DNA from: Bacillota bacterium | GTDB taxonomy: Bacteria; Bacillota; Clostridia; Christensenellales; CAG-138 | Direction of reading: 5' to 3' | Assembly (NCBI GenBank): GCA_023461495.1 | Contig: JAEYLA010000188.1 | Coordinates: 1 to 7,088, forward strand | DNA: 7,088 bases | Shown here: piece by piece, positions 1 through 4,961 of the stretch | How the letters are laid out: each line of letters begins with the position of its first letter | Position numbering within the stretch: the stretch's first letter is position 1 | Made by a program: the position numbers and the translations under genes | The notes under the pieces: generated by a model | Database searches by the model: none | What the model was told of the DNA's origin: nothing | Seen by the model: only the letters and a program-made list of their open reading frames with translations

Positions 1-957
1 CAAAGCTTTTCACTGGTAGCGCTGAACGCGCAGGATAGCCTGCATAGGACGGCCGTCAAGACCGTGGCATTGCGCGCTATGGCGGCTGCCGTTCTTTTGG
101 AGGCGTATCTCAATGGCGCTTTTACAAAAAGCAGAAACGCTCTGGTCTTGCAAAAGGAGGCCCCGGGCCTCCCTTACCGGGACACCGTGTTGAACCCTTT
201 GCAGAAAAATAGCGGAGAAACGGGCGATTTGGGGCAATGGCTGAAAAAGGCTTCCGCGCTTCCCAACAGGCAATTCAAAGTATTCGAGCAGGCGATGGCA
301 GCTTCTCTGGATGCGCTTGATTTGCTCGATGAGATTCCCAATCTCCTGGGGTGCGACCTATATTATGACTCCGCAGGCGTCAAAATAAAAGAATACCGCA
401 GCGATATGACGGAATACGCAAGGATCACGGAAACCATCCGGGCGGAAATTCTGGAGGACGGCCCTGTAACGGACGAGGCCATCTGCATGCTCTGGCTTCT
501 ACGGGAAAGCGGCTGCATGCATGACCTTTTTTCACAGAATGAGCTGGAAAAGGTAGCCCTTAGAATGAATGCCCTGTACCACGGCAACGCCCTTGCAAAG
601 GCGCTGTTTCCGGTGCGCATCCAGCAGGGGATCGAAATCGCTATAAAGAGCTTCCTGCGCATGAAAAAAGCCGCCGTCAAGACGCAGTTTGGAACGGGCG
701 TCAATTTTGCATTCCCGTTTCTGGAACGCTCGCAGTCCATATTTATCGATACGGAGGCGTGGTACTCCAATGTGGAAAAGCGGCTGCATGATGTGAAGGT
801 GCGGCTGGAATCAAACGGCCATATCTTTACGGTGCTGCGCGAAGGCGAGACGCCGCTGATCAAAATAGACAATATTGTTTATGTAGCAATTCCGCATGCG
901 GTCTATACAAGAATACCGATCCAAGGCGTGCGCCTGCGTCCAAGCCGTCCGGTTTAA
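1..957 (+). CDS. GPP34 (GOLPH3-like) family protein, 5' end outside window
   Basis: The frame is open from base 1 to a TAA at 955-957, giving 318 residues. The beginning SFSLVALNAQDS matches the usual N-terminal strand of GPP34 domains, so probably only a few residues are missing. GTG at 64 and ATG at 79 fall inside conserved domain sequence and are unlikely starts. Family-like features in order are the alanine-rich helix AAAVLLEAYLNGAF, a segment with LGQWLKKA, a short NLLGCDLYYDS-like hairpin where relatives have LFPRRRYP, and the helix TDEAICMLWLLRESGCMHDLF. Eukaryotic GOLPH3 binds phosphatidylinositol-4-phosphate and Golgi glycosyltransferases; bacterial members have no settled role. After the domain come about 90 residues (from FGTGVNFAFPF) that I do not recognise. 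A MerR-type gene follows 16 bases later, probably in the same transcript. The family call is by recognition of the pattern, without a profile search. Confidence 0.8.
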   Translation, partial: QSFSLVALNAQDSLHRTAVKTVALRAMAAAVLLEAYLNGAFTKSRNALVLQKEAPGLPYRDTVLNPLQKNSGETGDLGQWLKKASALPNRQFKVFEQAMAASLDALDLLDEIPNLLGCDLYYDSAGVKIKEYRSDMTEYARITETIRAEILEDGPVTDEAICMLWLLRESGCMHDLFSQNELEKVALRMNALYHGNALAKALFPVRIQQGIEIAIKSFLRMKKAAVKTQFGTGVNFAFPFLERSQSIFIDTEAWYSNVEKRLHDVKVRLESNGHIFTVLREGETPLIKIDNIVYVAIPHAVYTRIPIQGVRLRPSRPV

Positions 958-973
958 AGGAGCGAAAAGGCGC

Positions 974-1249
974 ATGTCAAGACAACGTTCCATGGACGCC
1001 ATCGCGGCGTCCGAATATGTCTCCATCGGCGAATTGGCGCGGCTGACCGGCAGCCGCTACAGCACGCTGAAATTTTATACGGAAGAGGGCATGCTGCCCT
1101 TTGAACAAGCGGAGGCGAACTTGACCCGCCGGTATCAAAGGGAAGAGGCCATTGATCGCATCCGTTTGATCAGGGAATGGAGATCAGAAGGCTTGTCGAT
1201 CCCGGAAATTAAGGAAACGCTCGGCATAAAACATGAGCAGTTGCCTTAG
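974..1249 (+). CDS. Small single-domain MerR-type transcriptional regulator
   Basis: This encodes 91 residues from the ATG at 974, preceded by AAAGGAG at 957-963 overlapping the end of the GPP34 gene. Upstream in-frame starts would lie inside that gene and lack a ribosome binding site. Residues 14-41 (EYVSIGELARLTGSRYSTLK plus FYTEEGML) form the MerR helix-turn-helix. Residues 49-83 (LTRRYQREEAIDRIRLIREW and on) are the wing and second helical pair, ending in the usual GLSIPEIKETLG. The protein stops there. The long dimerisation helix and the effector-binding or metal-binding C-terminus of typical MerR activators (120-280 residues) are absent. It may therefore need a partner to sense anything, or act as an architectural or excisionase-like DNA binder. 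The tight spacing to the GPP34 gene suggests that the two are co-expressed. The MerR fold is clear; target and ligand are unknown. Confidence 0.85.
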   Translation: MSRQRSMDAIAASEYVSIGELARLTGSRYSTLKFYTEEGMLPFEQAEANLTRRYQREEAIDRIRLIREWRSEGLSIPEIKETLGIKHEQLP

Positions 1250-1300
1250 AAGTGAACCATGACCTGCTGCGCTGCGGGTCTCCGCGTCGGCGGCACATGG

Positions 1301-1344
1301 TTTCTTTGCCCCATTCAAGTGGGGTATTACCATTCACAAAGAAA
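1301..1344. repeat. Imperfect inverted repeat between MerR gene and next gene
   Basis: TTTCTTTG at 1301-1308 is the reverse complement of CAAAGAAA at 1337-1344. Inside it CCCCA (1309-1313) pairs with TGGGG (1320-1324) around TTCAAG. The pairing leaves a 12-base asymmetric bulge at 1325-1336. No T-run follows, so it is not a normal intrinsic terminator. It sits in the 110-base gap before the gene starting at 1360 and could be an RNA leader structure or a protein site. Confidence 0.5.
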
Positions 1345-1359
1345 GCGCAGGGAACTGCT

Positions 1360-1764
1360 ATGCCGGAATATATAAAGCCAAACATGATCCTCCCCGTAAG
1401 CCTGCACGATGCCAGAGTAACGGATATCACCGTAAAAGGCGATACCGTCGTCTTTGTGTTTGCGGACGGTATCCGTACGGTTGCAAAGGACGTACGGCAG
1501 ACAGGATACGCCGCCGTTACTTTTACGAAAGTGGATTTTGATTTTTGCAGCGTATTCTGTACCACGCCGGAAGGCCGGCGTACCGGCCTTGGAATTACGG
1601 CGTTTGCCGCAGCCCGTCCGCTGCCGATGCTGGATATCATTGATGAAACCTACGGCTACAACCAGGCGAAGTTTTCATGCAATTTCACACAGAGCGGCGC
1701 CTGGTGCGTGTGCGATATCGAGATTTATTACCTGGGAGAAATGCGCTACATGTGGGAGTCGTAA
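1360..1764 (+). CDS. Uncharacterised 134-residue protein (LHDARVTDI / IDETYGYNQ type)
   Basis: The ATG at 1360 has AGGGA at 1349-1353 in front of it. Longer in-frame starts (GTG 1252, ATG 1297) lack a ribosome binding site and would add low-complexity residues crossing the inverted repeat at 1301-1344. The product has no signal peptide or membrane segment and looks like a compact mostly beta protein. It begins with SLHDARVTDITVKGDTVVFVF, has a central TFTKVDFDFCSVFC strand, and ends with IIDETYGYNQAKFSCNF followed by CDIEIYYLGEMRYMW. I associate this layout with small hypothetical proteins of Bacillota of about 130 residues, without known function; they occur among candidate immunity or cargo genes, but that is memory, not a search. 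The frame stays open after the TAA at 1762-1764 and carries a tail resembling part of the 81-residue protein at 2286, so the C-terminus may be shortened. Confidence 0.7.
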   Translation: MPEYIKPNMILPVSLHDARVTDITVKGDTVVFVFADGIRTVAKDVRQTGYAAVTFTKVDFDFCSVFCTTPEGRRTGLGITAFAAARPLPMLDIIDETYGYNQAKFSCNFTQSGAWCVCDIEIYYLGEMRYMWES

Positions 1765-1776
1765 CGCTCCGCTCGC

Positions 1777-1818
1777 TTCAGCATGGAAGTCCATTTACGC
1801 AACGAACCCCGCCCCTGC
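1777..1818 (+). repeat. Copy 1 of FxxExHLxNEPxPC coding repeat, downstream of a stop codon
   Basis: This 42-base stretch reads FSMEVHLRNEPRPC in the same frame as, and 12 bases after, the TAA of the gene at 1360-1764. Aligned codon by codon without gaps to 2463-2504 it agrees at 31 of 42 bases and 9 of 14 residues. It has no ribosome binding site and overlaps no supported gene, so it looks like a remnant or a detached C-terminal tail. Confidence 0.55.
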
Positions 1819-1849
1819 TGCGTCTACCGGTCAATAAGGAGGGAACGCC

Positions 1850-2209
1850 ATGAGAAAGACCGTTACCATTCTATTGCTCATACTGCTGTTCGCTTTCGCA
1901 CTCCACGGCTGCGGGCCAAACATTCCCGCGCACCAGCGGGAGGCCTACGAAAACTGCGTGGCGTATATCAAAAATTCCTCGTTTTCGCGCAAGGATTTTA
2001 TTGATACCGGCATCGTCCGCATTGAGACGCTTACGGAAGAGCAGAAGCACGCCGTCTGGGTCGAGGTGAACGGCGTAGAGGCATACTTCAGCCAGAAGCA
2101 GCCGGAACATTGGCTGTTCACCATCGGGGACACGAGCGGACACGATTTTGCCATGCTGGTGTGCAACAGTGAAACAAGCGAGGTGATCGGCTATATTCCC
2201 ATCGCATAA
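1850..2209 (+). CDS. Small predicted lipoprotein, function unknown
   Basis: This encodes 119 residues from the ATG at 1850, with a strong AAGGAGGG site at 1837-1844. Residues 1-20 are a lipoprotein signal: positively charged MRKT, a hydrophobic stretch LLLILLFAFAL, then LHGC with Cys21 as the predicted lipidated residue. The mature part, about 99 residues, should be anchored to the outer face of the cytoplasmic membrane. It contains an alpha-helical first part (AHQREAYENCVAYIKNSSFS) and a beta-rich second part (HAVWVEVNGVEAYFSQ, HWLFTIGDTS, DFAMLVCNSETSEVIGYIPI). The last strand pattern resembles small alpha+beta folds such as NTF2-like or immunity-type proteins, but I cannot place it in a family. 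It lies between two unrelated small genes in the same direction. The lipoprotein call is firm; the role is open. Confidence 0.8.
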   Translation: MRKTVTILLLILLFAFALHGCGPNIPAHQREAYENCVAYIKNSSFSRKDFIDTGIVRIETLTEEQKHAVWVEVNGVEAYFSQKQPEHWLFTIGDTSGHDFAMLVCNSETSEVIGYIPIA

Positions 2210-2285
2210 CTAATGGTATGAACTCCGTTACGGTGTCAGCGCCAGACCGCATTAAAATGTGTGGCATTGCAGGAAGGTTTCCCAT

Positions 2286-2531
2286 ATGAATTGGTTTGAT
2301 AAAAACGATAGCACGCTGCCCGTCATTTCTGCAAAATCACATATTAACAGCAGCCACGGCAATCAGGCAACGCCCACGTACCTGATCTTTGAACTGGGTA
2401 TGGCGATGGAGCATTTGGAAACCGCATTTGCGGCGGAAATGCTTATAGAGCGCCTGCCCGCGTTTCAGGTGGAAGCGCATTTATACAATGAACCCTGCCC
2501 CTGCGATGCGCGTCTGGCACTATTCGCCTGA
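2286..2531 (+). CDS. Uncharacterised 81-residue protein
   Basis: The ATG at 2286 follows AGGAAGG (2271-2277) by 8 bases, which supports this start over the non-ATG start at 2259. The product MNWFDKNDSTLPVISAKSHI continues through a polar stretch (NSSHGNQATPTY) into a helix-like part with LIFELGMAMEHLETAFAAEM and then LIERLPAFQVEAHLYNEPCP with two cysteines. No signal peptide or membrane segment is visible. Residues 60-73 are the second copy of the FxxExHLxNEPxPC repeat found after the stop codon at 1764. The polar N-terminal part and conserved-looking C-terminal part could mean a small intact gene or the joined remains of a larger one. I do not recognise a family. Confidence 0.55.
   Translation: MNWFDKNDSTLPVISAKSHINSSHGNQATPTYLIFELGMAMEHLETAFAAEMLIERLPAFQVEAHLYNEPCPCDARLALFA
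2463..2504 (+). repeat. Copy 2 of FxxExHLxNEPxPC coding repeat, inside the 81-residue gene
   Basis: This stretch encodes FQVEAHLYNEPCPC in frame. It matches 1777-1818 without gaps at 31 of 42 bases; over the last 36 bases the match is 29 of 36. Many differences keep the residue or change it conservatively, as expected if both once encoded the same protein part. Confidence 0.55.
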
Positions 2532-2622
2532 TAGTCTGTGGATTTTTCCGCAATTTTTTCTTATGCTCCTCCGGTAATGTAACGATTTAGTAAATAGTCT
2601 ATTTTTTATTGGAGGGCGTAGT

Positions 2623-3057
2623 ATGGTTTCTTATCTGTTTTCAGGCGATCTGAAGTCGCTGCCGGAAGAAGGAAAGCAATCCATTATGAAAACCGGCACA
2701 TGGCAGTCCGACACGACCCATTACATCGTGGGGGGATTTCAGGCGATTATTAAGGAAGGGGTATATACATTCATGCCTTTTAGCGCGTTAGGCGTGGATG
2801 ATGGAGAGTTGCGCGTTGCGGATTGCGATCATCTGTTTTCCTTCCGTGTTGCCAAGGAAAAACACTGGCCTTATGAATACTGCATCCATGTGGACGGGTT
2901 TTGCCCCAAAAACTCTTCGTACATGAACTTCACATTCTGGGATCAGGAAGATGACAGTTATGAGCTTAACATTGTTTCAGGCAGCCGCAAAGACCATACC
3001 GTGCGCTACAGCAGCGACAAGCCAAACATCAAACAAATCTCTTTCTGCTATTGCTGA
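2623..3057 (+). CDS. Uncharacterised 144-residue soluble protein
   Basis: The ATG at 2623 follows GGAGGG at 2611-2616 with 6 bases between. The product has no signal peptide or membrane segment. It is rich in aromatic residues and strand-like segments: THYIVGGFQAIIKEGVYTFM, DHLFSFRVAKEKHWPYEYCI, SSYMNFTFWDQEDDSYELNI and HTVRYSSDK, ending in ISFCYC. This suggests a single beta-rich domain. Six cysteines or so are scattered without a metal-binding spacing that I can identify. The 91-base gap upstream is AT-rich compared with its surroundings and may hold a promoter, but no clear -35/-10 pair is seen. I do not recognise a family; its setting among other small orphan genes is compatible with accessory cargo. 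Confidence 0.7.
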   Translation: MVSYLFSGDLKSLPEEGKQSIMKTGTWQSDTTHYIVGGFQAIIKEGVYTFMPFSALGVDDGELRVADCDHLFSFRVAKEKHWPYEYCIHVDGFCPKNSSYMNFTFWDQEDDSYELNIVSGSRKDHTVRYSSDKPNIKQISFCYC

Positions 3058-3106
3058 TTCAGCGTCTCTCTTGTTTCTCCGACGTACGCACCAAATGACG
3101 CTGCTG

Positions 3107-3115
3107 TGGTATACT
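3107..3115 (+). promoter_or_regulatory. Extended -10 promoter for the Nudix gene
   Basis: TGGTATACT gives a TGN motif at 3107-3109 and TATACT at 3110-3115, one base off the TATAAT consensus. No good -35 lies at the usual distance, which is common for extended -10 promoters. Transcription would start near 3122, leaving a leader of about 25 bases before the ATG at 3147. Confidence 0.6.
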
Positions 3116-3146
3116 GTAGAAAATATGGCACAAGAGCGGGGTATCC

Positions 3147-3626
3147 ATGCAGGTCAGAAGCACAGCAAAGGCCATCATTGTACATAACGGCAGGGTATTG
3201 CTCAACAAATGCTACGATGAGCACAACGGCCACTACTATTCCCTGCCCGGCGGGGGACAGCGGCAGTATGAGCCGATTGAAGAGGCCATCGTCCGCGAAT
3301 GCCTGGAGGAAACGGGGTATGCCGTAACGCCGCTCCGCTTTGCAGCGCTGTATGAGGAAATCTGCCTGGATGAAGAAATCCGGGCGACTTATCCACAGTA
3401 TGCACATAAGGTATACCACATCTTCGTCTGCGCTTTGGCGAGTGAAGACGTAATTGCCCCCACTGAAACCGACGATCTCCAACTGGGCGCCGTCTGGGTG
3501 GAGGTAGAGGAACTAAAAAACATCCGCCTGCTGCCAGGAGCGATAGGCGCGCATCTGTTGGAGTTAATTGACGGCGCGCCGCCGATGTTCCTTGGCACGG
3601 CGCACATCCCCTTCGGCCACGGATAA
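3147..3626 (+). CDS. Nudix hydrolase
   Basis: The 159-residue product has a complete Nudix box at residues 36-58: G36, five residues, E42, seven residues, then RECLEETGY. This fits GX5EX7REUXEEXGU, with the metal-binding glutamates E51, E54 and E55 in place. The N-terminus (STAKAIIVHNGRVLLNKCYD) is the usual first strand pair, with YYSLPGGG leading into the box. Length is normal for a stand-alone Nudix protein. Such enzymes hydrolyse a nucleoside diphosphate linked to another group in the cytoplasm, typically for housecleaning or signalling. The region after the box (PQYAHKVYHIFVCAL) sets substrate choice, and I cannot assign the substrate. The ribosome binding site is weak (GCGGGGT at 3134-3140). 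It has its own promoter upstream and a strong terminator downstream, so it is probably transcribed alone. Confidence 0.92.
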   Translation: MQVRSTAKAIIVHNGRVLLNKCYDEHNGHYYSLPGGGQRQYEPIEEAIVRECLEETGYAVTPLRFAALYEEICLDEEIRATYPQYAHKVYHIFVCALASEDVIAPTETDDLQLGAVWVEVEELKNIRLLPGAIGAHLLELIDGAPPMFLGTAHIPFGHG

Positions 3627-3678
3627 TGTCGCATCCGCTTGCTTTTGGACACCTGACAATATTCTGCAATTTGCAAAA

Positions 3679-3721
3679 ACGCACGCATCCCGGCGAATCC
3701 GCGGATACGTGCGTTCTTTTT
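3679..3721 (+). terminator. Intrinsic terminator of the Nudix gene
   Basis: ACGCACGCATCC (3679-3690) pairs with GGATACGTGCGT (3703-3714) with one C-A mismatch around a 12-base loop. TTCTTTTT follows at 3714-3721, and an A-run precedes the left arm at 3675-3679. The geometry fits rho-independent termination about 55 bases after the Nudix stop codon. Confidence 0.85.
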
Positions 3722-3729
3722 ATGTTTGG

Positions 3730-3744
3730 GCCAGCTCCGCTGGC
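3730..3744. repeat. Short perfect hairpin GCCAGC-TCC-GCTGGC
   Basis: GCCAGC (3730-3735) pairs with GCTGGC (3739-3744) over a 3-base loop. No T-run follows. It lies just upstream of the possible promoter at 3761 and could be a protein site or chance. Confidence 0.35.
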
Positions 3745-3760
3745 TCACGTAAAGACGCCA

Positions 3761-3769
3761 TGGTATATC
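3761..3769 (+). promoter_or_regulatory. Possible extended -10 promoter upstream of an orphan terminator
   Basis: TGGTATATC has the same TGN plus TATA-type layout as the Nudix promoter at 3107. The -35 position (TGGCTC at 3741-3746) is poor. It is proposed mainly because a plus-strand terminator lies about 110 bases downstream with no gene between. Confidence 0.3.
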
Positions 3770-3775
3770 CTGAAT

Positions 3776-3896
3776 AACCCTGTAAAAGAGGCAGAGCAGA
3801 CTGGAATTTGCCGCCGATGACGCGGAGGAACACGGCAACCCGATATAACCGCCGTTTTATGTTCGCCTGTACCGCCCGAAACGGGCGACTTTTTTT
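3776..3896 (+). ncRNA. Candidate small RNA or leader ending in a terminator
   Basis: No open frame with a ribosome binding site fits in this stretch, yet it ends in a clear terminator. It contains a nested hairpin: TTGCCG (3808-3813) pairs with CGGCAA (3833-3838), enclosing CCG/CGG at 3814-3816 and 3823-3825. CGCCTG at 3864-3869 could compete with the terminator's left arm for CGGGCG (3882-3887), using one G-U pair, which would allow attenuation. It matches no RNA family that I can name. The alternative is that it is just intergenic sequence with a second terminator for readthrough from the Nudix gene. Confidence 0.3.
3873..3896 (+). terminator. Intrinsic terminator without an obvious upstream gene
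   Basis: CGCCCG (3873-3878), loop AAA, CGGGCG (3882-3887), then a run of seven T at 3890-3896. A further hairpin, GCGGC (3897-3901) with GCCGC (3907-3911), follows directly. It separates the Nudix side from the promoter at 3966. Confidence 0.75.
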
Positions 3897-3965
3897 GCGG
3901 CAACACGCCGCAGGAAGGGATTAACAGGTACACGACACGTTTTCGTATATTTTTTAACAAAAAGA

Positions 3966-3994
3966 TTGACAACTCTCTCACAAAGTCGTATAGT
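3966..3994 (+). promoter_or_regulatory. Consensus sigma-A promoter of the regulator-permease-reductase operon
   Basis: TTGACA at 3966-3971 matches the -35 consensus exactly. A 17-base spacer leads to TATAGT at 3989-3994, one base off consensus. Transcription would start near 4001. The leader to the regulator's start is then about 120-130 bases, long enough to carry regulation. No other promoter is evident before the permease or the reductase. Confidence 0.88.
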
Positions 3995-4014
3995 AGCTAC
4001 CGAGGATAGCTACC
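3993..4014. promoter_or_regulatory. Likely operator: paired TAGCTACC sites over the -10 and start region
   Basis: TAGCTACC occurs at 3994-4001 and again at 4007-4014, a period of 13 bases. Because the core TAGCTA is itself palindromic, GTAGCTA (3993-3999) and TAGCTAC (4007-4013) also form a perfect 7-base inverted repeat. The site covers the last bases of the -10 and the predicted transcription start, where a bound protein would block transcription. The first gene downstream encodes a TrmB-type regulator, the natural candidate to bind it. Confidence 0.6.
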
Positions 4015-4131
4015 ATTGATGGATGCCTTCCTGTGTACCTTCACAGCCGAATACGTACCCCTGTACTTGCAACCCAATTTGAAAAACCGTATGATAAAAG
4101 CAAACACGTAAAAGAGGATTGGTTGCAGGAT

Positions 4132-4941
4132 ATGGGCGATCTGATCAGCAGGCTCCGGGAGTTCGGTTTTACGGAAACAGAAGCGAAGGTGTACATCGCC
4201 TTGCTGCAAAACGGGGACTGTACCGGGTATGAGGCCAGCAAATACGCCGGCGTCCCACGCTCCAAGGTGTATGCCACATTGGAGGCGCTCGTAAGCCGGG
4301 GCATCCTTGCGACCGCACTGCGCGAAAAAACCAGCGTGTACCGCGCAAAGCCCATTGACCAGCTCGTCGGGCTTATCCGGAACCGGACGGAAGACGCGCT
4401 TACCCGCCTGGAGGAGGAAGCGCGCGTGTTTGAAACGCCGCGTGACGGCGAGCAGATCTGGCAATTAACGGGCTACCACAGCATCCTCAATAAATGCCGG
4501 CAACTCATTGAGGATGCGCAGCAGGAAGTCCTGATCCAGATCTGGAAGCAGGATCTCGACGCCAGGCTGGAGCAGTGTATCGTGGATAAGCAGGCGGAGC
4601 TTGGGCGGGTGCTTGTGATCCTCTACGATGAGGAGGAGGCCTATGCGACCTCCATCAAGCAGTTTTATCCGCACGGCTTCGAATCGGACAAAATGCACGA
4701 TGCGGGCTCGCGGTGGATCACCATTTCCGCGGACGGACGCGAGATGGTGCATGTCTCCATCAAGAGCAAGGAGCGGGCGACAGCCATATTTACCCGCAAC
4801 GCAAGCATGGTATTTTTTGCAAACGAGTACATCAAGCATGACGCATACTGTCTCAGGCTGATCGAACATATGGGGGAACGAGTCAAAGCGGTATTCGGCG
4901 AAGATATGGAAGGGATACGCGATGTGTTTGCCATCCAATAA
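4132..4941 (+). CDS. TrmB-family transcriptional regulator
   Basis: From the ATG at 4132 the product has 269 residues. Residues 5-75 form the TrmB winged helix: LREFGFTETEAKVYIALLQN, then TGYEASKYAGVPRSKVYATL as the recognition part, and VSRGIL leading to the wing. Residues 76-100 look like a dimerising helix (IDQLVGLIRNRTEDALTRLE). Residues 105-269 fit the TrmB effector-binding region, with WQLTGYHSILNKCRQLIEDA at its start and DGREMVHVSIKSKERATAIF near its end. Family members sense sugars or other small molecules; the ligand here is unknown. The start is uncertain: TTG at 4123 has a better spaced AGAGG (4113-4117), while the ATG at 4132 has only GCAGGAT against it. A GTG at 4033 lacks a binding site and adds 33 residues outside the domain. 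It is first in an operon with the permease 20 bases downstream and probably controls its own promoter. Confidence 0.85.
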   Translation: MGDLISRLREFGFTETEAKVYIALLQNGDCTGYEASKYAGVPRSKVYATLEALVSRGILATALREKTSVYRAKPIDQLVGLIRNRTEDALTRLEEEARVFETPRDGEQIWQLTGYHSILNKCRQLIEDAQQEVLIQIWKQDLDARLEQCIVDKQAELGRVLVILYDEEEAYATSIKQFYPHGFESDKMHDAGSRWITISADGREMVHVSIKSKERATAIFTRNASMVFFANEYIKHDAYCLRLIEHMGERVKAVFGEDMEGIRDVFAIQ

Positions 4942-4961
4942 GTAAATTGGGGGAGCTCATC

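Noticed and set aside
363..872. Open frame of 169 residues on the minus strand
   Set aside because: It is antisense to the GPP34 gene, is serine/arginine-rich, and resembles no protein; the plus frame shows clear family motifs.
1252..1359. Longer version of the 134-residue protein from GTG 1252 or ATG 1297
   Set aside because: No ribosome binding site; the extra residues run across the inverted repeat and do not look like protein sequence.
1783..2004. Open frame starting at ATG 1783
   Set aside because: No ribosome site, and it overlaps the lipoprotein gene, which has a strong site and a lipobox. Only its first part is of interest, as the repeat copy.
3202..3838. Two overlapping minus-strand open frames across and beyond the Nudix gene
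   Set aside because: They cross the Nudix terminator hairpin and lie opposite an intact Nudix box; no ribosome site or family features.
3838..3896. T-box-like leader: TGTACCGC close to a terminator upstream of a metabolic operon
   Set aside because: The AGGGTGG part of the antiterminator bulge and a stem I specifier loop are missing, and the operon's own promoter lies downstream of the terminator.
4033..4131. N-terminal extension of the regulator from GTG 4033
   Set aside because: No ribosome binding site, and the 33 added residues precede the usual start of the TrmB domain.
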